64,000 nt of DNA from Variovorax ginsengisoli (GCF_030811835.1 NZ_JAUSRO010000016.1:62001-126000); one strand, 5' to 3'; counted from the first letter of the stretch, positions 27,549 through 36,517 are shown. Translations and numbers: made by a program. The notes: generated from the letters alone by a model not told the origin.

Positions 27549-28685
27549 TTACTGGATGCCCTTGGCCGTCAATTGGCTGGTGAGTTCCCGCGCCGCGTTG
27601 TTGGCGGCCTGCGTGAGGGCGCTGCCACGTGCGGTCGATTCGTCAGGGCCCACGCCGGCGTACTGGACCGGGCCGACGGCCGCCTGGGTCGAGGGGATGG
27701 CTTTGGAAACGTTGTAAACCTTCGCATTGACAGTCACGCCGACGCGCACCAGTCCCGTGACCGGGTCCTTGCCAGCCGGGGCAACGTCCAGCGTACCGAG
27801 GGCGACGTAAGGCACGCCCGCCGTGCGCATACCGGCGGCGATGGACTGCAGGGTGGCCGACTTCAGGTCGTTGCCGGTCTGGTAGTCCTCTTCGACCTTC
27901 GCCACCGAGAAGCGGCCACCGGTGGCCGGTTCGGCCATGCCCGCTTCGATGACTTCGAAGCCGGCGCGCGCGAACATGCCGGTGAAGACGACGTTCAGGT
28001 TGGCGCTCGGGTAGAGGCGATAGGTCGCCTCGCTCGCACGCGTGACCGTGCTGCCGCCCGTCTCGATGCTGCGGCTGCGGTTCGCGGAGAAGTCGGCCGT
28101 CGCGGAGGTCGATTCGTTGGTGCTGATCTGGTTGCCGCGAATCGACTCGCCCTCGGTGCCCTTGGCAGTGCTCACGCCGCGTGCATTGACACTGACGTTT
28201 TGGTCGACGCGCTTGTAGACGCGATCGTCGAAGGACTTGACCGAAGCCACCTCGCGCGACACGAAGACGAAGACCAGCTGCGATTTCTCGGCAGCCCCCG
28301 CCTTGGCGACGGCGGAGTTCGACTTCACCAGGTTGCGCAGGTTGGCCACGTTCAGCGAGACGCGAACGGCGACCGTGTACTGGCGCTTGTCGGGCGTGTC
28401 TTCTTCGCCCAGCACGGTGGATTCGAGGATGTACCGGTCGGGGTTCGCAAGGATTTTCTCCCGCACGACATCGAAGTTCTCGCTCTCCGACTCGCCGGCT
28501 TCGGCGTAGTAGAAGTCGATGGCCTTGAGCTGCGCCGCCTGCGTGGCCTTGGCCTTGTCGTCGGCCGATACCGACCGGCCCTGATAGGTGACCGATGCCT
28601 TGCCGCGGGCCTGCTGGACCTGGGCCACCGAAGCGACAGCGAAGCACGCCAGGAAGACGGCCATGAGTGAGCGAGCTATTTGCAT
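27549..28685 (-). CDS. exported protein, FlgT/LPP20-like architecture (378 aa)
   Basis: The protein starts at the ATG at 28685 with a signal peptide (MQIARSLMAVFLACFAVASV, AQVQQ). The next region (GKASVTYQGRSVSADDKAKA, TQAAQLKAIDFYY) looks like the N-terminal domain shared by FlgT and LPP20-type envelope proteins. It is followed by RQYTVAVRVSLNVANLRNLV. The middle (SQLVFVFVSREVASVKSFDD) and a CsgG-like strand-helix region (LNVVFTGMFARAGFEVIEAG) complete it. It overlaps the preceding gene by 10 bp and is followed after 58 bp by the 218-residue protein gene. The role is unknown, but it shares fold features with the operon's lipoprotein, suggesting a joint envelope complex. Confidence 0.65.
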   Translation of the reverse strand: MQIARSLMAVFLACFAVASVAQVQQARGKASVTYQGRSVSADDKAKATQAAQLKAIDFYYAEAGESESENFDVVREKILANPDRYILESTVLGEEDTPDKRQYTVAVRVSLNVANLRNLVKSNSAVAKAGAAEKSQLVFVFVSREVASVKSFDDRVYKRVDQNVSVNARGVSTAKGTEGESIRGNQISTNESTSATADFSANRSRSIETGGSTVTRASEATYRLYPSANLNVVFTGMFARAGFEVIEAGMAEPATGGRFSVAKVEEDYQTGNDLKSATLQSIAAGMRTAGVPYVALGTLDVAPAGKDPVTGLVRVGVTVNAKVYNVSKAIPSTQAAVGPVQYAGVGPDESTARGSALTQAANNAARELTSQLTAKGIQ

Positions 28686-29917
28686 TGGGAAATCAGGATG
28701 TTGGTTTTCAGGATTTGCGCTTCGATGTCGGGCGCTGCGGCTGCTGCTTTCACCCAACCCATGTCTTTGGTCGCGACCGCCGTCGCCAACCGCGTGAACA
28801 GGCCGTTCCACGAGTCGTAGTACGCCGGGAAGTCATCGACGTAGGTCTGCGTGGCTGGGACGACCTTGGTCTCGCCGTTCTTCAACGCTGTGGAAAGGTA
28901 CGCCGTGCCCATCAGAGGCTGCTCGATCTTCATCGTGGCGTAGGTACCGTAGACGAAGCTGTCGCCGGCCGCGACGGAGCCGAACTTCACCTTCTTGATG
29001 CCGGTGAGGTCCACCGAGATCGTGTAGTCGGGCTCGGGCAGTTTCAGGCTGAAGACCGTGCCGTCGGACACGCGGATGGCGAACACGTTGCCCACGGCGT
29101 AGCCCTGCGAATAGGGAATCAGCGGAACGCCGGCGCGGGTCGAGATCGCCTCGCTCACCATGTCCGCGGCCCATGTCTCGGCCATGCCCGGTTCGCTCTT
29201 GAGGTACGGCGGCAGGCTGGCCAAGACGCTCGAGTCCAGGCTGACCTTGGAGACCTTGAGCAGGCGCGGCACCTGCGCCGGGAGGGTCGCACCTGCCAGC
29301 ACGTTGGCGTAGCGCGCGAAGATTCCCGGCTTGTTCGCCGCGCCCTCGTAGACCGCCTGCACCCGCCTGAGGATCTCGGCCGGTGTCGGATCGCGATCGA
29401 AGACGTCGATGTACGCGAAGCTCAGCGGATACGAACGGACGACGGTCATGCTTTTGAAATCGAAGAACATGGCCTGTGCGCGGATCAGCACGAACAGCTT
29501 GCGCAGGTTGCCGAAGTTCTCGACCGAAACGGTTTCCGAGTTCACCACTAGCGAGGTCACGATCGCCTGGTCACGCCCCTTGAGCTCATCGATCATGCCG
29601 GGGGCAACGGTGAGATGGCGCGGTGGGGCGGCGGCGATATTCGCCTGAATGCGTGCGTACGCACGGTCACCCGCTTGCTGAAGCCCCTTCTCGTAGGCGC
29701 GCGAGTATGGAAAGCGCTGATCCAGGCTGGCTGCGTCGCCCGAGAATGCCAGACCGGCCAACGTTACCTGCGTCTCCTGCGCCTGCACGATGGTCGGAAA
29801 GGAGAAGACATGCGCACAGAGGACGCCGGCGGCGAAGGCTCGCAAGGAAAAACTCAAAATGTCCCCCAATCGGTCCGCCACGGCGGCGGCGATGTGCCAG
29901 TCGTCGCGAGTCAGCAA
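28676..29917 (-). CDS. exported protein of unknown function (413 aa), first gene of the envelope operon
   Basis: The protein begins with an N-terminal stretch containing a hydrophobic segment (AFAAGVLCAHVFSFPTIVQA), consistent with a signal peptide of unusual length; a later internal start is possible. Mature features include ALDQ-like AASLDQRFPYSRAYEKGL, then VVNSETVSVENFGNLRKLFV and a C-terminal ILISQCK. No known domain was recognised. It overlaps the next gene by 10 bp. Its start lies about 60 bp from the left end of the IS element, so the original promoter may have been disturbed or replaced by the insertion. Confidence 0.65.
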   Translation of the reverse strand: MLTRDDWHIAAAVADRLGDILSFSLRAFAAGVLCAHVFSFPTIVQAQETQVTLAGLAFSGDAASLDQRFPYSRAYEKGLQQAGDRAYARIQANIAAAPPRHLTVAPGMIDELKGRDQAIVTSLVVNSETVSVENFGNLRKLFVLIRAQAMFFDFKSMTVVRSYPLSFAYIDVFDRDPTPAEILRRVQAVYEGAANKPGIFARYANVLAGATLPAQVPRLLKVSKVSLDSSVLASLPPYLKSEPGMAETWAADMVSEAISTRAGVPLIPYSQGYAVGNVFAIRVSDGTVFSLKLPEPDYTISVDLTGIKKVKFGSVAAGDSFVYGTYATMKIEQPLMGTAYLSTALKNGETKVVPATQTYVDDFPAYYDSWNGLFTRLATAVATKDMGWVKAAAAAPDIEAQILKTNILISQCK

Positions 29918-29978
29918 TTGTTGTTTTCAAAAGTTTCAGAATGTATCAGATTAGAGATCTGAGGATCTCGCCATTCCC

Positions 29979-29998
29979 TAGCAGGCTGCTGAAATACC
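29979..29998 (+). repeat. left terminal inverted repeat of the IS
   Basis: TAGCAGGCTGCTGAAATACC pairs with the reverse complement of the right end, with one mismatch. Confidence 0.85.
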
Positions 29999-30064
29999 TC
30001 TTTCGAAAGTCCGCCGTAAGTGGGTGCGCAGCGTTGTCTTTGCAGACTCACGGAACCCTCTGCG

Positions 30065-31160
30065 ATGCGCGGCGCTGACACCTTCACCGAGAGCCTGTTC
30101 GCGATGCGCCGCCTGGAGGACTTCGTGCCTGCGGATCACCCGCTGCGCCCGATCCGGGCGATGGTCAACGAAGCGCTGCGCAAGGATGGCCTGTTCGCCG
30201 GCATGTACGAGGCCAACGTCAAGGGTGGACGCCCGAGCATCGCGCCGGAGAAGCTCTTGCGCGCGATGCTCTTGCAGATCCTGTTCAGCGTGCGCTCGGA
30301 GCGCCAGCTCATGGAGCAGACGCAATACAACATGCTGTTTCGCTGGTTCATTGGCCTGGCGATGGACGACGCGGTGTGGGTGCCGACGGTGTTCAGCAAG
30401 AACCGCCAGCGCCTGATCGAGCACGATGCGGTGGTCGCCTTCTTCAATGAAGTGCTGGAGACGGCACAGGACAGGGACTGGTTGTCGGGTGAGCATTTCA
30501 GCGTCGATGGCACGCTGATCCAGGCCTGGGCCGGGCACAAGAGCTTCGTTCGCAAGGACGGAGACGACGACGGCGACAGGGGCGGGGACTTCAAGGGGCA
30601 GCGACGCAGCAACGAGACGCACGAGTCGAAGACCGATCCCGATTCGAAGCTGTACCGCAAGGGCAAGACGGCCAGCGAGCTTCGCTACATGGGGCACACG
30701 CTCACCGACAACCGTCACGGCCTGGTCGTCAACGCAATGGTCACGCAGGCCGATGGCTTTATCGAACTTGAAGCGGCCAAGACCATGATCAGGGACGCAC
30801 GACAAGCCACCGCGAGCCCGGATGAGGAGGTCACGCTCGGTGCCGACAAGGGGCTATGACGCGGCCGAGTTCATCGAGGCGCTGCATCGAATGAAGGTCA
30901 CACCGCATGTGGCGCAGAACAAGTCGGGGCGTCGCTCGGCGGTGGCCGACGAGATCGCGCAGAGCCAGGGCTATGCGATCTCGCAGCGCAAGCGCAAGCT
31001 CATCGAGCACGGCTTCGGCTGGGCCAAATTCGATGGCCCCATCCGGCAGGTGATGGTGCGCGGCATCCAGAAGGTCGATCAGTTGTTCGTGCTGACGATG
31101 GCCGCCTACAACTTGGTGCGCATGCGGACCTTGGCAGAGGTCCGTCCGTTGGCCGCGTAG
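30065..31160 (+). pseudogene. tnp: frameshifted IS5/IS1182-type DDE transposase
   Basis: The first part (ATG at 30065) encodes MRGADTFTESLFAMRRLEDF and continues through the DUF772-like region (RPSIAPEKLLRAMLLQILFS), FSVDGTLIQAWAGHKSF and a DDE aspartate region ending LGADKG. A run of four Gs at about 30849-30852 puts the frame off by one and creates a stop at 30857. The second frame resumes with GYDAAEFIEALHRMKVTPHV and continues to RKLIEHGFGWAKFDGPIRQV, which supplies the DDE glutamate. One extra base restores a full-length transposase. Either the copy is dead or the shift is programmed or a base-call error; the homopolymer makes the last two possible. Confidence 0.85.
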
Positions 31161-31280
31161 CGTGCCGGTGAGAGTCCCAAAACGCACCTCAAAAGCGCGA
31201 AAACAGGCATGGCAGCGGACTTGGGACGCCGAAATTACAAGAATGCCATCTTCAGTGCGCCGGGCGCCCTCGGCGTGCCT

Positions 31281-31300
31281 GGTACTTCAGCAGCCTGCTA
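31281..31300 (-). repeat. right terminal inverted repeat of the IS
   Basis: GGTACTTCAGCAGCCTGCTA is the reverse complement of the left end with one mismatch. Confidence 0.85.
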
Positions 31301-31320
31301 GAGGCAAAGCCGCCGGTTGC

Positions 31321-31397
31321 CAACGATGCGGCAGCGGCGAACGGCTCAAGCTGGCGCGTTGAGTTGGCAGTCTCGTCAGCACCTCTTTGAGGCAAGC
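31321..31397 (-). repeat. IS66-like transposase remnant, copy 1
   Basis: About 77 bp are nearly identical (5 differences) to 32639-32715. On the minus strand it reads LKEVLTRLPTQRASLSRSPL, then PHRW, close to the C-terminus of IS66-family TnpC proteins. It sits just inside the right island boundary. Together the copies suggest a decayed IS66 element split or duplicated around the attachment site. Confidence 0.55.
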
Positions 31398-31591
31398 GTG
31401 CGGGCGACCGGCCCGCTATGCTTCTCCACCCGGTTGTTGACCGTTCGAATATCTCCGCTGTCGATGTAGTCAACCCCTGCAGTTGGCCCGCTGCGGTGCT
31501 ACGCAGGGGTACTCCAAAATCTCACCCGTGCGACCGCCGGGGATCGTAAAATCTGAAGGTGATCAACGACTTGTGCGCGCGGGCAAACTAT

Positions 31592-31618
31592 GGGTTCGAT
31601 TCCCTTCACCCGCTCCAT
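31592..31618 (+). repeat. attR: second copy of the tRNA-Gly 3' end
   Basis: These 27 bp are identical to 11881-11907 and in the same orientation. No cloverleaf surrounds it, so it is a leftover attachment site, not a tRNA gene. It marks the right end of the integrase-borne island. Confidence 0.9.
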
Positions 31619-31846
31619 TTCTCCTAAATCGTTGATTTATAACGATTTTCAGGTGGTGTCGAACTCGCACCGATGCTCAAACCCTGAAGAGCGCCTCCGC
31701 GCAGCAAGCCTTCAAACACCGCCGTGCAGGCACGCGCTTCGAGCACTTCTGCGTGCGGGAAGTGGCCGGATATCCCGTTTGACAGGAAGGCGCGGTTGAG
31801 GCAGCGGGCTGGACTCCCGCTTTCGGGCCACAAGCAGACCTTGACG

Positions 31847-32626
31847 ATGCGTCATCTACTCGTGCCGCTGCTTACCTATCTCCCGCAAGGCTATGTGCAT
31901 CGGCAGAACCCGTTGGACGATCGGGCCGAGTCAAAAACTGATCTGGTGAGTGACCCTCGAATCGGCCAGGTCACGACACGCATGGTTTTAAACCACACGA
32001 CGGGGTTGCCCAATTGGTCAAAGGCGCCGCTGCACTTTGACGCTGACCCCGGAGCGACGTGGCAATACTCTGGTGAAGGCTACATGCTTTTGCAGCGCGC
32101 GGTTGAAATGGTCACGGGGCAGTCGCTGGACGCTTTCATGCGTTCGCAAGTCTTCGAGCCACTGTCTATGCAAAGCAGTGCCTACACTTGGGGTGCAAAT
32201 TCCGTCGGAACGCTCGTTCCGACGATGGCTTCCGATGGGACGAAGAGAAAGCTCAAGCCCTTTGCCGTTCCAGTCGTGCCGACGTCGCTCTATACGAGCG
32301 CCCCCGACTACGGCCGCTTCGTGGTAGCCCTGCTCAATGACAGAGCCGCGCTCGAAAAGATCACTGCTTCGCCGGTCACGGTGTCTCGGCAACTGGACCT
32401 GCAATGGGGACTGGGGTGGGCGATTGAACGCGCGGATGACGGGCCGTTCATCTGGCATTGGGGAAATAATCTGGGCTATCGATCCTTCGTCATGGCGTCT
32501 GTGCGAACCGGTGACGGCTTCGTCATGTTCACGGACAGCGACGATGACATGGCTCTCGCCGAGCCCATTGCGCAGGCCATGCTTGCCGGCAAGCACAAGC
32601 TCTTCGACTTCGCAATGCTGCACTGA
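31847..32626 (+). pseudogene. truncated beta-lactamase-family serine hydrolase
   Basis: The visible frame (259 codons) holds family motifs: VTTRMVLNHTTGLPNW, TWQYSGEGYMLLQRAVEMV (the Y-x-G/N region), and FIWHWGNNLGYRS (H-x-G). The start region (MRHLLVPLLTYLPQGYVH) fits a point after the SxxK nucleophile box, which is missing. So the protein lacks its catalytic serine and should be inactive. The upstream break lies near 31847, close to the attR region. The natural function of this family includes penicillin-binding or esterase roles. Confidence 0.7.
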
Positions 32627-32638
32627 TGCGACTGATCG

Positions 32639-32715
32639 CAACGATGCGGCAGCGGCGAATGGATCAAGCTGGTGCGTTGAGTTGGCAGTCTCGTCAGCAC
32701 CTCTTTGAGGTAAGA
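32639..32715 (-). repeat. IS66-like transposase remnant, copy 2
   Basis: This is the second copy of the repeat at 31321-31397. On the minus strand it reads LKEVLTRLPTQRTSLIHSPL, then PHRC, as at the C-terminus of IS66-family transposases. It follows the serine-hydrolase fragment by 12 bp and ends next to the 13-G tract. Confidence 0.55.
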
Positions 32716-32717
32716 GC

Positions 32718-32730
32718 GGGGGGGGGGGGG
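32718..32730 (+). repeat. homopolymer tract of 13 G
   Basis: Thirteen consecutive G bases lie between the IS66-like and IS3-like fragments. Such a run is prone to slippage and miscalling, so its length may not be real. It is not within an intact gene. Confidence 0.9.
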
Positions 32731-32750
32731 CGGCCCGCTCTGATTCTCCA

Positions 32751-33000
32751 TCCGGAGGATGCCCCGCTGGTTATGCGCACCGACAACGGCCCGAAGTTCA
32801 CCCGTCGCGCCTTCATGGGGTGCAGATCCACGGTATCTGCTACCACCTGACCGAGCCGGGACGGCCCATGCAGAACGGCTACATCGAAAGCTTCAACGGC
32901 AAGCTCAGGGACGAGCGCCTGAACGAGCAGTGGTTCGAGACGCTGCGGCAGGCCCGCTCGGCCATCACGCATCTGGCGACGCAGTTCGATCCATCTCGAC
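32751..33000 (+). pseudogene. IS3-family transposase (OrfB) fragment with frameshift
   Basis: The first frame reads DAPLVMRTDNGPKFTRRAFM, a typical DDE block of IS3 OrfB. It then breaks, and the second frame continues YHLTEPGRPMQNGYIESFNG, KLRDERLNEQWFETLRQARS. These are hallmark motifs of the IS3 rve integrase domain. Both ends of the gene are missing and the frame is shifted, so this is a dead relic. Confidence 0.75.
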
Positions 33001-33120
33001 GACTGCCGCCACCGAGATCAACTACAGTAAAGCAGATGAACTGCGAAGACGAACTGCGAAGACGATCAGTGCATAGCGCAGTAAAGAAAGAAGATAGATC
33101 ATAAAAGGCAGGGAGTCTTG

Positions 33121-34675
33121 ATGGAGCAAGAGAATATCGTCCGTTTCTGGCATGCAGTTGAATTGCTTCAGCCGCAATCGGCACCCAAGCTCAAGAAGCG
33201 CAGCAACGCCTATGGGGCATTCCTTCACGACACGCCTATCACGCGTCCCATCCCGCCGTGGTCAGTCGATAGCATCGTCAGCAAGCAGGCGTTGCCCAAC
33301 AAGCGTGTATGGAGCCACACGCTTTATGCCCATCTGTATGACAGCCGGCTCATCGCCGACACGCTCAAGAACATGTATGGCGCCGACCAAGGCTACCGCG
33401 AGCCACAGCGTCGGGAGTCGGCGTTGTTCGCCGCAAAGTTCGACATGGCCGGACAACTGGTCGAGAACAGTTTCGTGCTTTCCAGCGAGGCCTGGTTCCT
33501 TGGGCGGGCATTGACGGGAAAGGACTGGACCTGCGGATTCGAGGACGATGAGCGGGTCGCCGCTGAGCAGGCACAAACGCGGCTCGATGCCCAAGTCTCC
33601 GGCGATGCCTTGCGTGACCTCACCCTGTGGGTGCTGCAGTACCTCGGCGTCGCGGACCTCTTTGCTCCTGTGGATCACGCGTTTCTGCGTTTCCGCTCCC
33701 AACCCGTCAAACCCAACAAACCCGAATCGGAAGACGATCCGCTCAACAGCTTTCTGCTCGAAGACTTGGCCACCGTTGCCGACAGCCTTGGCAAGGGGGA
33801 GAAGAGCGAAGCGCTAAACCAGTACCTGTGCCGCCACGATCCGCAAGCGCGTTTGCATATCGACACTGAAGCCGCTTCTCTATCGCTGATCGATCGACTG
33901 ATGCCAGAGGCCTATGCCGACAGTTGCTGGCCTTCCGAGCGGCACCTGGGACTTGTCCATTCACAGCAACTGGCCGTGAACACCATCCTGTCCACCCTTG
34001 CCGATGGGCAAGGGTTGTTGGGAGTCAATGGCCCGCCGGGCACGGGCAAGACGACTCTATTGCGCGACCTGATCGCCGCCATCGTCACTGGCCGGGCGGA
34101 CGTGCTTGCCACGCTGCGCCGCGCATCCGACGGCTTCGCCAGAAACTCGCGCGAAGCCTGCAACGATGGCGGCAAGGAGCAGGTAGCCTACAAGCTCAAT
34201 GCTTCGCTGTACGGCTTCGAGATCGTGGTCGCTTCGTCCAACAACGGTGCGGTGGAGAACGTGACGCTCGAACTGCCCCAGCGCGACAAGATCGACGAAA
34301 GCTGGCTGCCGGACGCGGAGTACTTCGCCGACCTGGGCGAACTCATCACCGAAAAGCCAGCTTGGGGGCTGATTTCTGGTGCGCTGGGTAGCAAGGCGCG
34401 GCGCAGCAAATTCGTGGAACGCTATTTCTACGGGCAGCGTCCCTTTTCCAGTAAGGACAAGGCGGAAGCGGAGGTCAACGGTGACGGTGAGCCCGACGAG
34501 GACGGTGTGAGTGTCGTGGATGCTCCATTCTCCAGTCCGGCCGCTGCGGCTGACACCAAGGGAGACGAAGCTCGGCCGCAGCACAAGCAAGTGCCGCAGC
34601 CGCAAGGCCTGATGGCATGGCTCGGCACCCACAGCCAGCTCAACAAGGAGCGCACGCCAGAAGAACGCCAGACCT
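33121..34675 (+). pseudogene. AAA/SF1 helicase-like ATPase, C-terminally truncated
   Basis: The protein starts MEQENIVRFWHAVELLQPQS and has about 518 codons before it runs into reversed vgrG sequence. A Walker A motif GPPGTGKTT is at about residues 304-312, and the text EIVVASSNNGAVENVTLELP is the family's motif I-II linker. The downstream helicase motifs (walker B and beyond) are missing. Large proteins of this kind are found on islands and some are linked with phage defence, but no function can be stated for the fragment. The break lies at about 34670-34678. Confidence 0.7.
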
Positions 34676-35383
34676 TACGTGGTATTCCACGGTGCGGTAG
34701 GCCTCGCTGTCGGTGGGGCGCCAGCCGGCCATGGCGTCGATGAGGACGAGGCGGTGTTTGCCATCGCTGTGCTCAAAGAAATAGTTGACCCCCCATTCTT
34801 CGGTGACCCTGCAGAAAAATTCGAAGTCCGATTCGTTGTACTGAACCTGAAAGTCTCGCGCCGGATACTGGGCGAACAGTATCTTGTGGACTGGGAAGGC
34901 ATAGGCGCCCAGCAGCTCGTCCAGGATGTCAATGGCGCTTTTGTTCTGGTAGATCTTGGTGCTGGTGCGCTTGGTGGCCAGATGTAGCCAGGGGCGCAGG
35001 GTGAGGCGGTATTGAGAATGACGACCCTCTTCACCCCAGTATTCGGCCTTGCTGATCAGGGCATTGATTTGGCGGGCACCGGTGCCGATGCGGTCGACCG
35101 AAGTGCCGACCGTGCCGGGCAGGAATTCTCCGGCGCCGTCCAGGGCAATGGAGCAGGAGATTTCTCGCCCGACGAAATCGTCGATGTTGAAATTGGCGCC
35201 CTCGCTGGCATCGGCATTGAGCGCGTCTGACGTTTTGAGCAGCAGTTCGTACTCAAATAGGGAGTTGACGCCCTCGGTGCCAGACAGACGCACGGGGGTG
35301 AGTGCGGGTCGGCCCAGGTGCTGCTCGATGGCGGTGGATTGGACCGAAAGTGTGCGCTCCGGCGCATCGAAGAATGCAGGCAT
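34676..35383 (-). pseudogene. vgrG: vgrG 5' fragment (type VI secretion spike)
   Basis: The protein starts at the ATG at 35383 (MPAFFDAPERTLSVQSTAIE) with a good Shine-Dalgarno (GGAGGAG). It shows VgrG N-terminal (gp27-like) features: PALTPVRLSGTEGVNSLFEY, RLTLRPWLHLATKRTSTKIY, FEFFCRVTEEWGVNYFFEH. It breaks after EYHV, at the junction with the truncated helicase. About 236 codons remain, so the spike part and any effector domain are absent. No other type VI genes lie in the window. Confidence 0.85.
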
Positions 35384-35760
35384 GTGACTCCTCCGCTGAT
35401 CCCGCAATGCTGCGGTTGTTTTGGGGGCATTATGTCGGGCCACTTGCTTTGATGGGGGTGCCCCAGTGACGGTGGGGCCGGCAACAATCGGCGAGTTGTG
35501 AACTGCTGCTCATACCGAGCAGAAATTTGATGAAGAGCTTCAGGACAAGCCCGTCTTCACGAAGCCCTGGCGCACCCGTTGCAGCGACAACACCGCCTGC
35601 AGTGCAATATTTCGAAACTCATCTGTGGCTTCGATGGAGCTCCGATAACCTTGCGGGAGCTTCTGCGGCATTGCCTCACTTGATCAGCGTCGCTGACGTT
35701 GATAGAAATATCCCGACGGCCCAACTTCGAGGTGTTCGATCATTGGCTGCCCCGTTCGTT
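35384..35760. other. degraded stretch upstream of the vgrG fragment
   Basis: About 380 bp without a convincing gene. One plus-strand frame reads RRPNFEVFDHWLPRSFYVLD in the middle of a stretch interrupted by stops; I do not recognise it. The region probably contains vgrG promoter sequence and remnants. Confidence 0.4.
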
Positions 35761-36504
35761 TTATGTGCTCGACGGCAAGGAGCGCACAACATTTTCCAGA
35801 CGTGTCCGGCTGGCTACTCGTAGCTGTTGGAGCCCGAGCCTGCGCGCCATTGCTTGATAGAGCCCTTCGCCTTGGATGCCTTGTGTGATGACGGCGCGAG
35901 CGAGCGTCGATAGTTCCTGGAGACTGATCTCATCGACTGCTCGCAAGCTGTCCTCGTCGGCGCGCCTGCGCAAGGGAGGCTCTGCCGTAGGATCAAGAGG
36001 CTCGGGCCAGTAGAAAGCGATCAGGATGAGCGCCTGCGACAGCTTCAGCGGTATCGACATGAGCTGGTGCTGCTGAGACCTGGCGAGCAAAGACTTCTTC
36101 GACTTGCTGTAATCGAGCTATCGCCGGTACTTCCGGTGTGATCGGGTCCGCATCCTGGATTGGAGCCCCGTTCCTTCGTCCAGCTTCGTTGATGCCATGG
36201 CTTGCGCAATGGCCGCTTGTGCCAGGCGTCCGGCCTCGGCTTCGCGCTCTACTTCTTCGGTACGCCGCTCGCGTTGCGTTGTGAGCAACGCTTGCAGCCG
36301 GGCATCCAGCCTGTCGAGCGTGCCAGTGGAATCGATCCACCAGTTGGTGGACCAAACTCGCACGATTTCCCATCTCAGGCCACGCAGGATCTGCTCGCGC
36401 AACTTGTCGCGATCGCGTGCTGTGGCGCCGCGGTCGTGACCCGCTGCCGATCGCATGCCGCAAAACCAGAAGATCGCGTCGCTGTGGGGCACGACACAAG
36501 CCAA
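35761..36504 (-). pseudogene. C-terminal remnant of a DUF3320-type helicase
   Basis: Two frames together match the tail of large DUF4011/DUF3320 helicase-like proteins. The first reads ATARDRDKLREQILRGLRWE, IVRVWSTNWWIDSTGTLDRL. After a frame change near 36100 it continues LSTLARAVITQGIQGEGLYQ, AMARRLGLQQLRVASRTRLE. The N-terminal thousands of residues are absent and the frame is broken, so it is a pseudogene. Related proteins are often in defence or mobile regions. Confidence 0.6.
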
Positions 36505-36517
36505 TGCGCGACCAGCG

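Larger units (their letters stand above)
29979..31300. mobile_element. IS5/IS1182-type insertion sequence
   Basis: The element is bounded by imperfect 20-bp inverted repeats at 29979-29998 and 31281-31300, which match at 19 of 20 positions. Both ends carry the sequence CTAG at the junction, perhaps a target-site feature. The single transposase gene is frameshifted, so the copy is probably inactive without help. It lies just upstream of the envelope operon and 290 bp inside the right island end. Confidence 0.85.
11881..31618. mobile_element. tRNA-Gly-integrated genomic island (about 19.7 kb)
   Basis: The island is bounded by the 27-bp tRNA-derived direct repeats and opens with a tyrosine integrase. 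It carries a type I restriction-modification operon with Fic and GIY-YIG genes, an HTH protein, a possible replication initiator, a transposase remnant, a four-gene exported-protein operon and an IS element. No phage structural genes and no conjugation genes are visible, so this is not a recognisable prophage or conjugative element. It may be a mobilisable or decayed element. The long gaps and the remnants contrast with the compact chromosome on the left. Confidence 0.85.
31301..31846. other. degraded stretch around the right attachment site
   Basis: About 545 bp hold the IS66-like remnant, the attR repeat and no intact gene. A short minus-strand frame (31624-31833) contains LSIGAS-type text but is too short and unsupported to call. 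This looks like recombination debris. Confidence 0.5.

Noticed and set aside
11991..31160. Prophage reading of the island
   Set aside because: Apart from the integrase no phage head, tail, lysis or packaging genes are visible.
31592..31618. Second tRNA-Gly copy
   Set aside because: Only the 3' end is present; no D-arm or anticodon arm upstream. It is an att repeat.
33038..33063. Two tandem 13-bp copies of GAACTGCGAAGAC, considered as a small repeat array
   Set aside because: Only two copies, no spacers and no cas genes; not a CRISPR and probably chance.
34679..34987. Plus-strand frame opposite the vgrG fragment
   Set aside because: It is the antisense of clear VgrG coding sequence.
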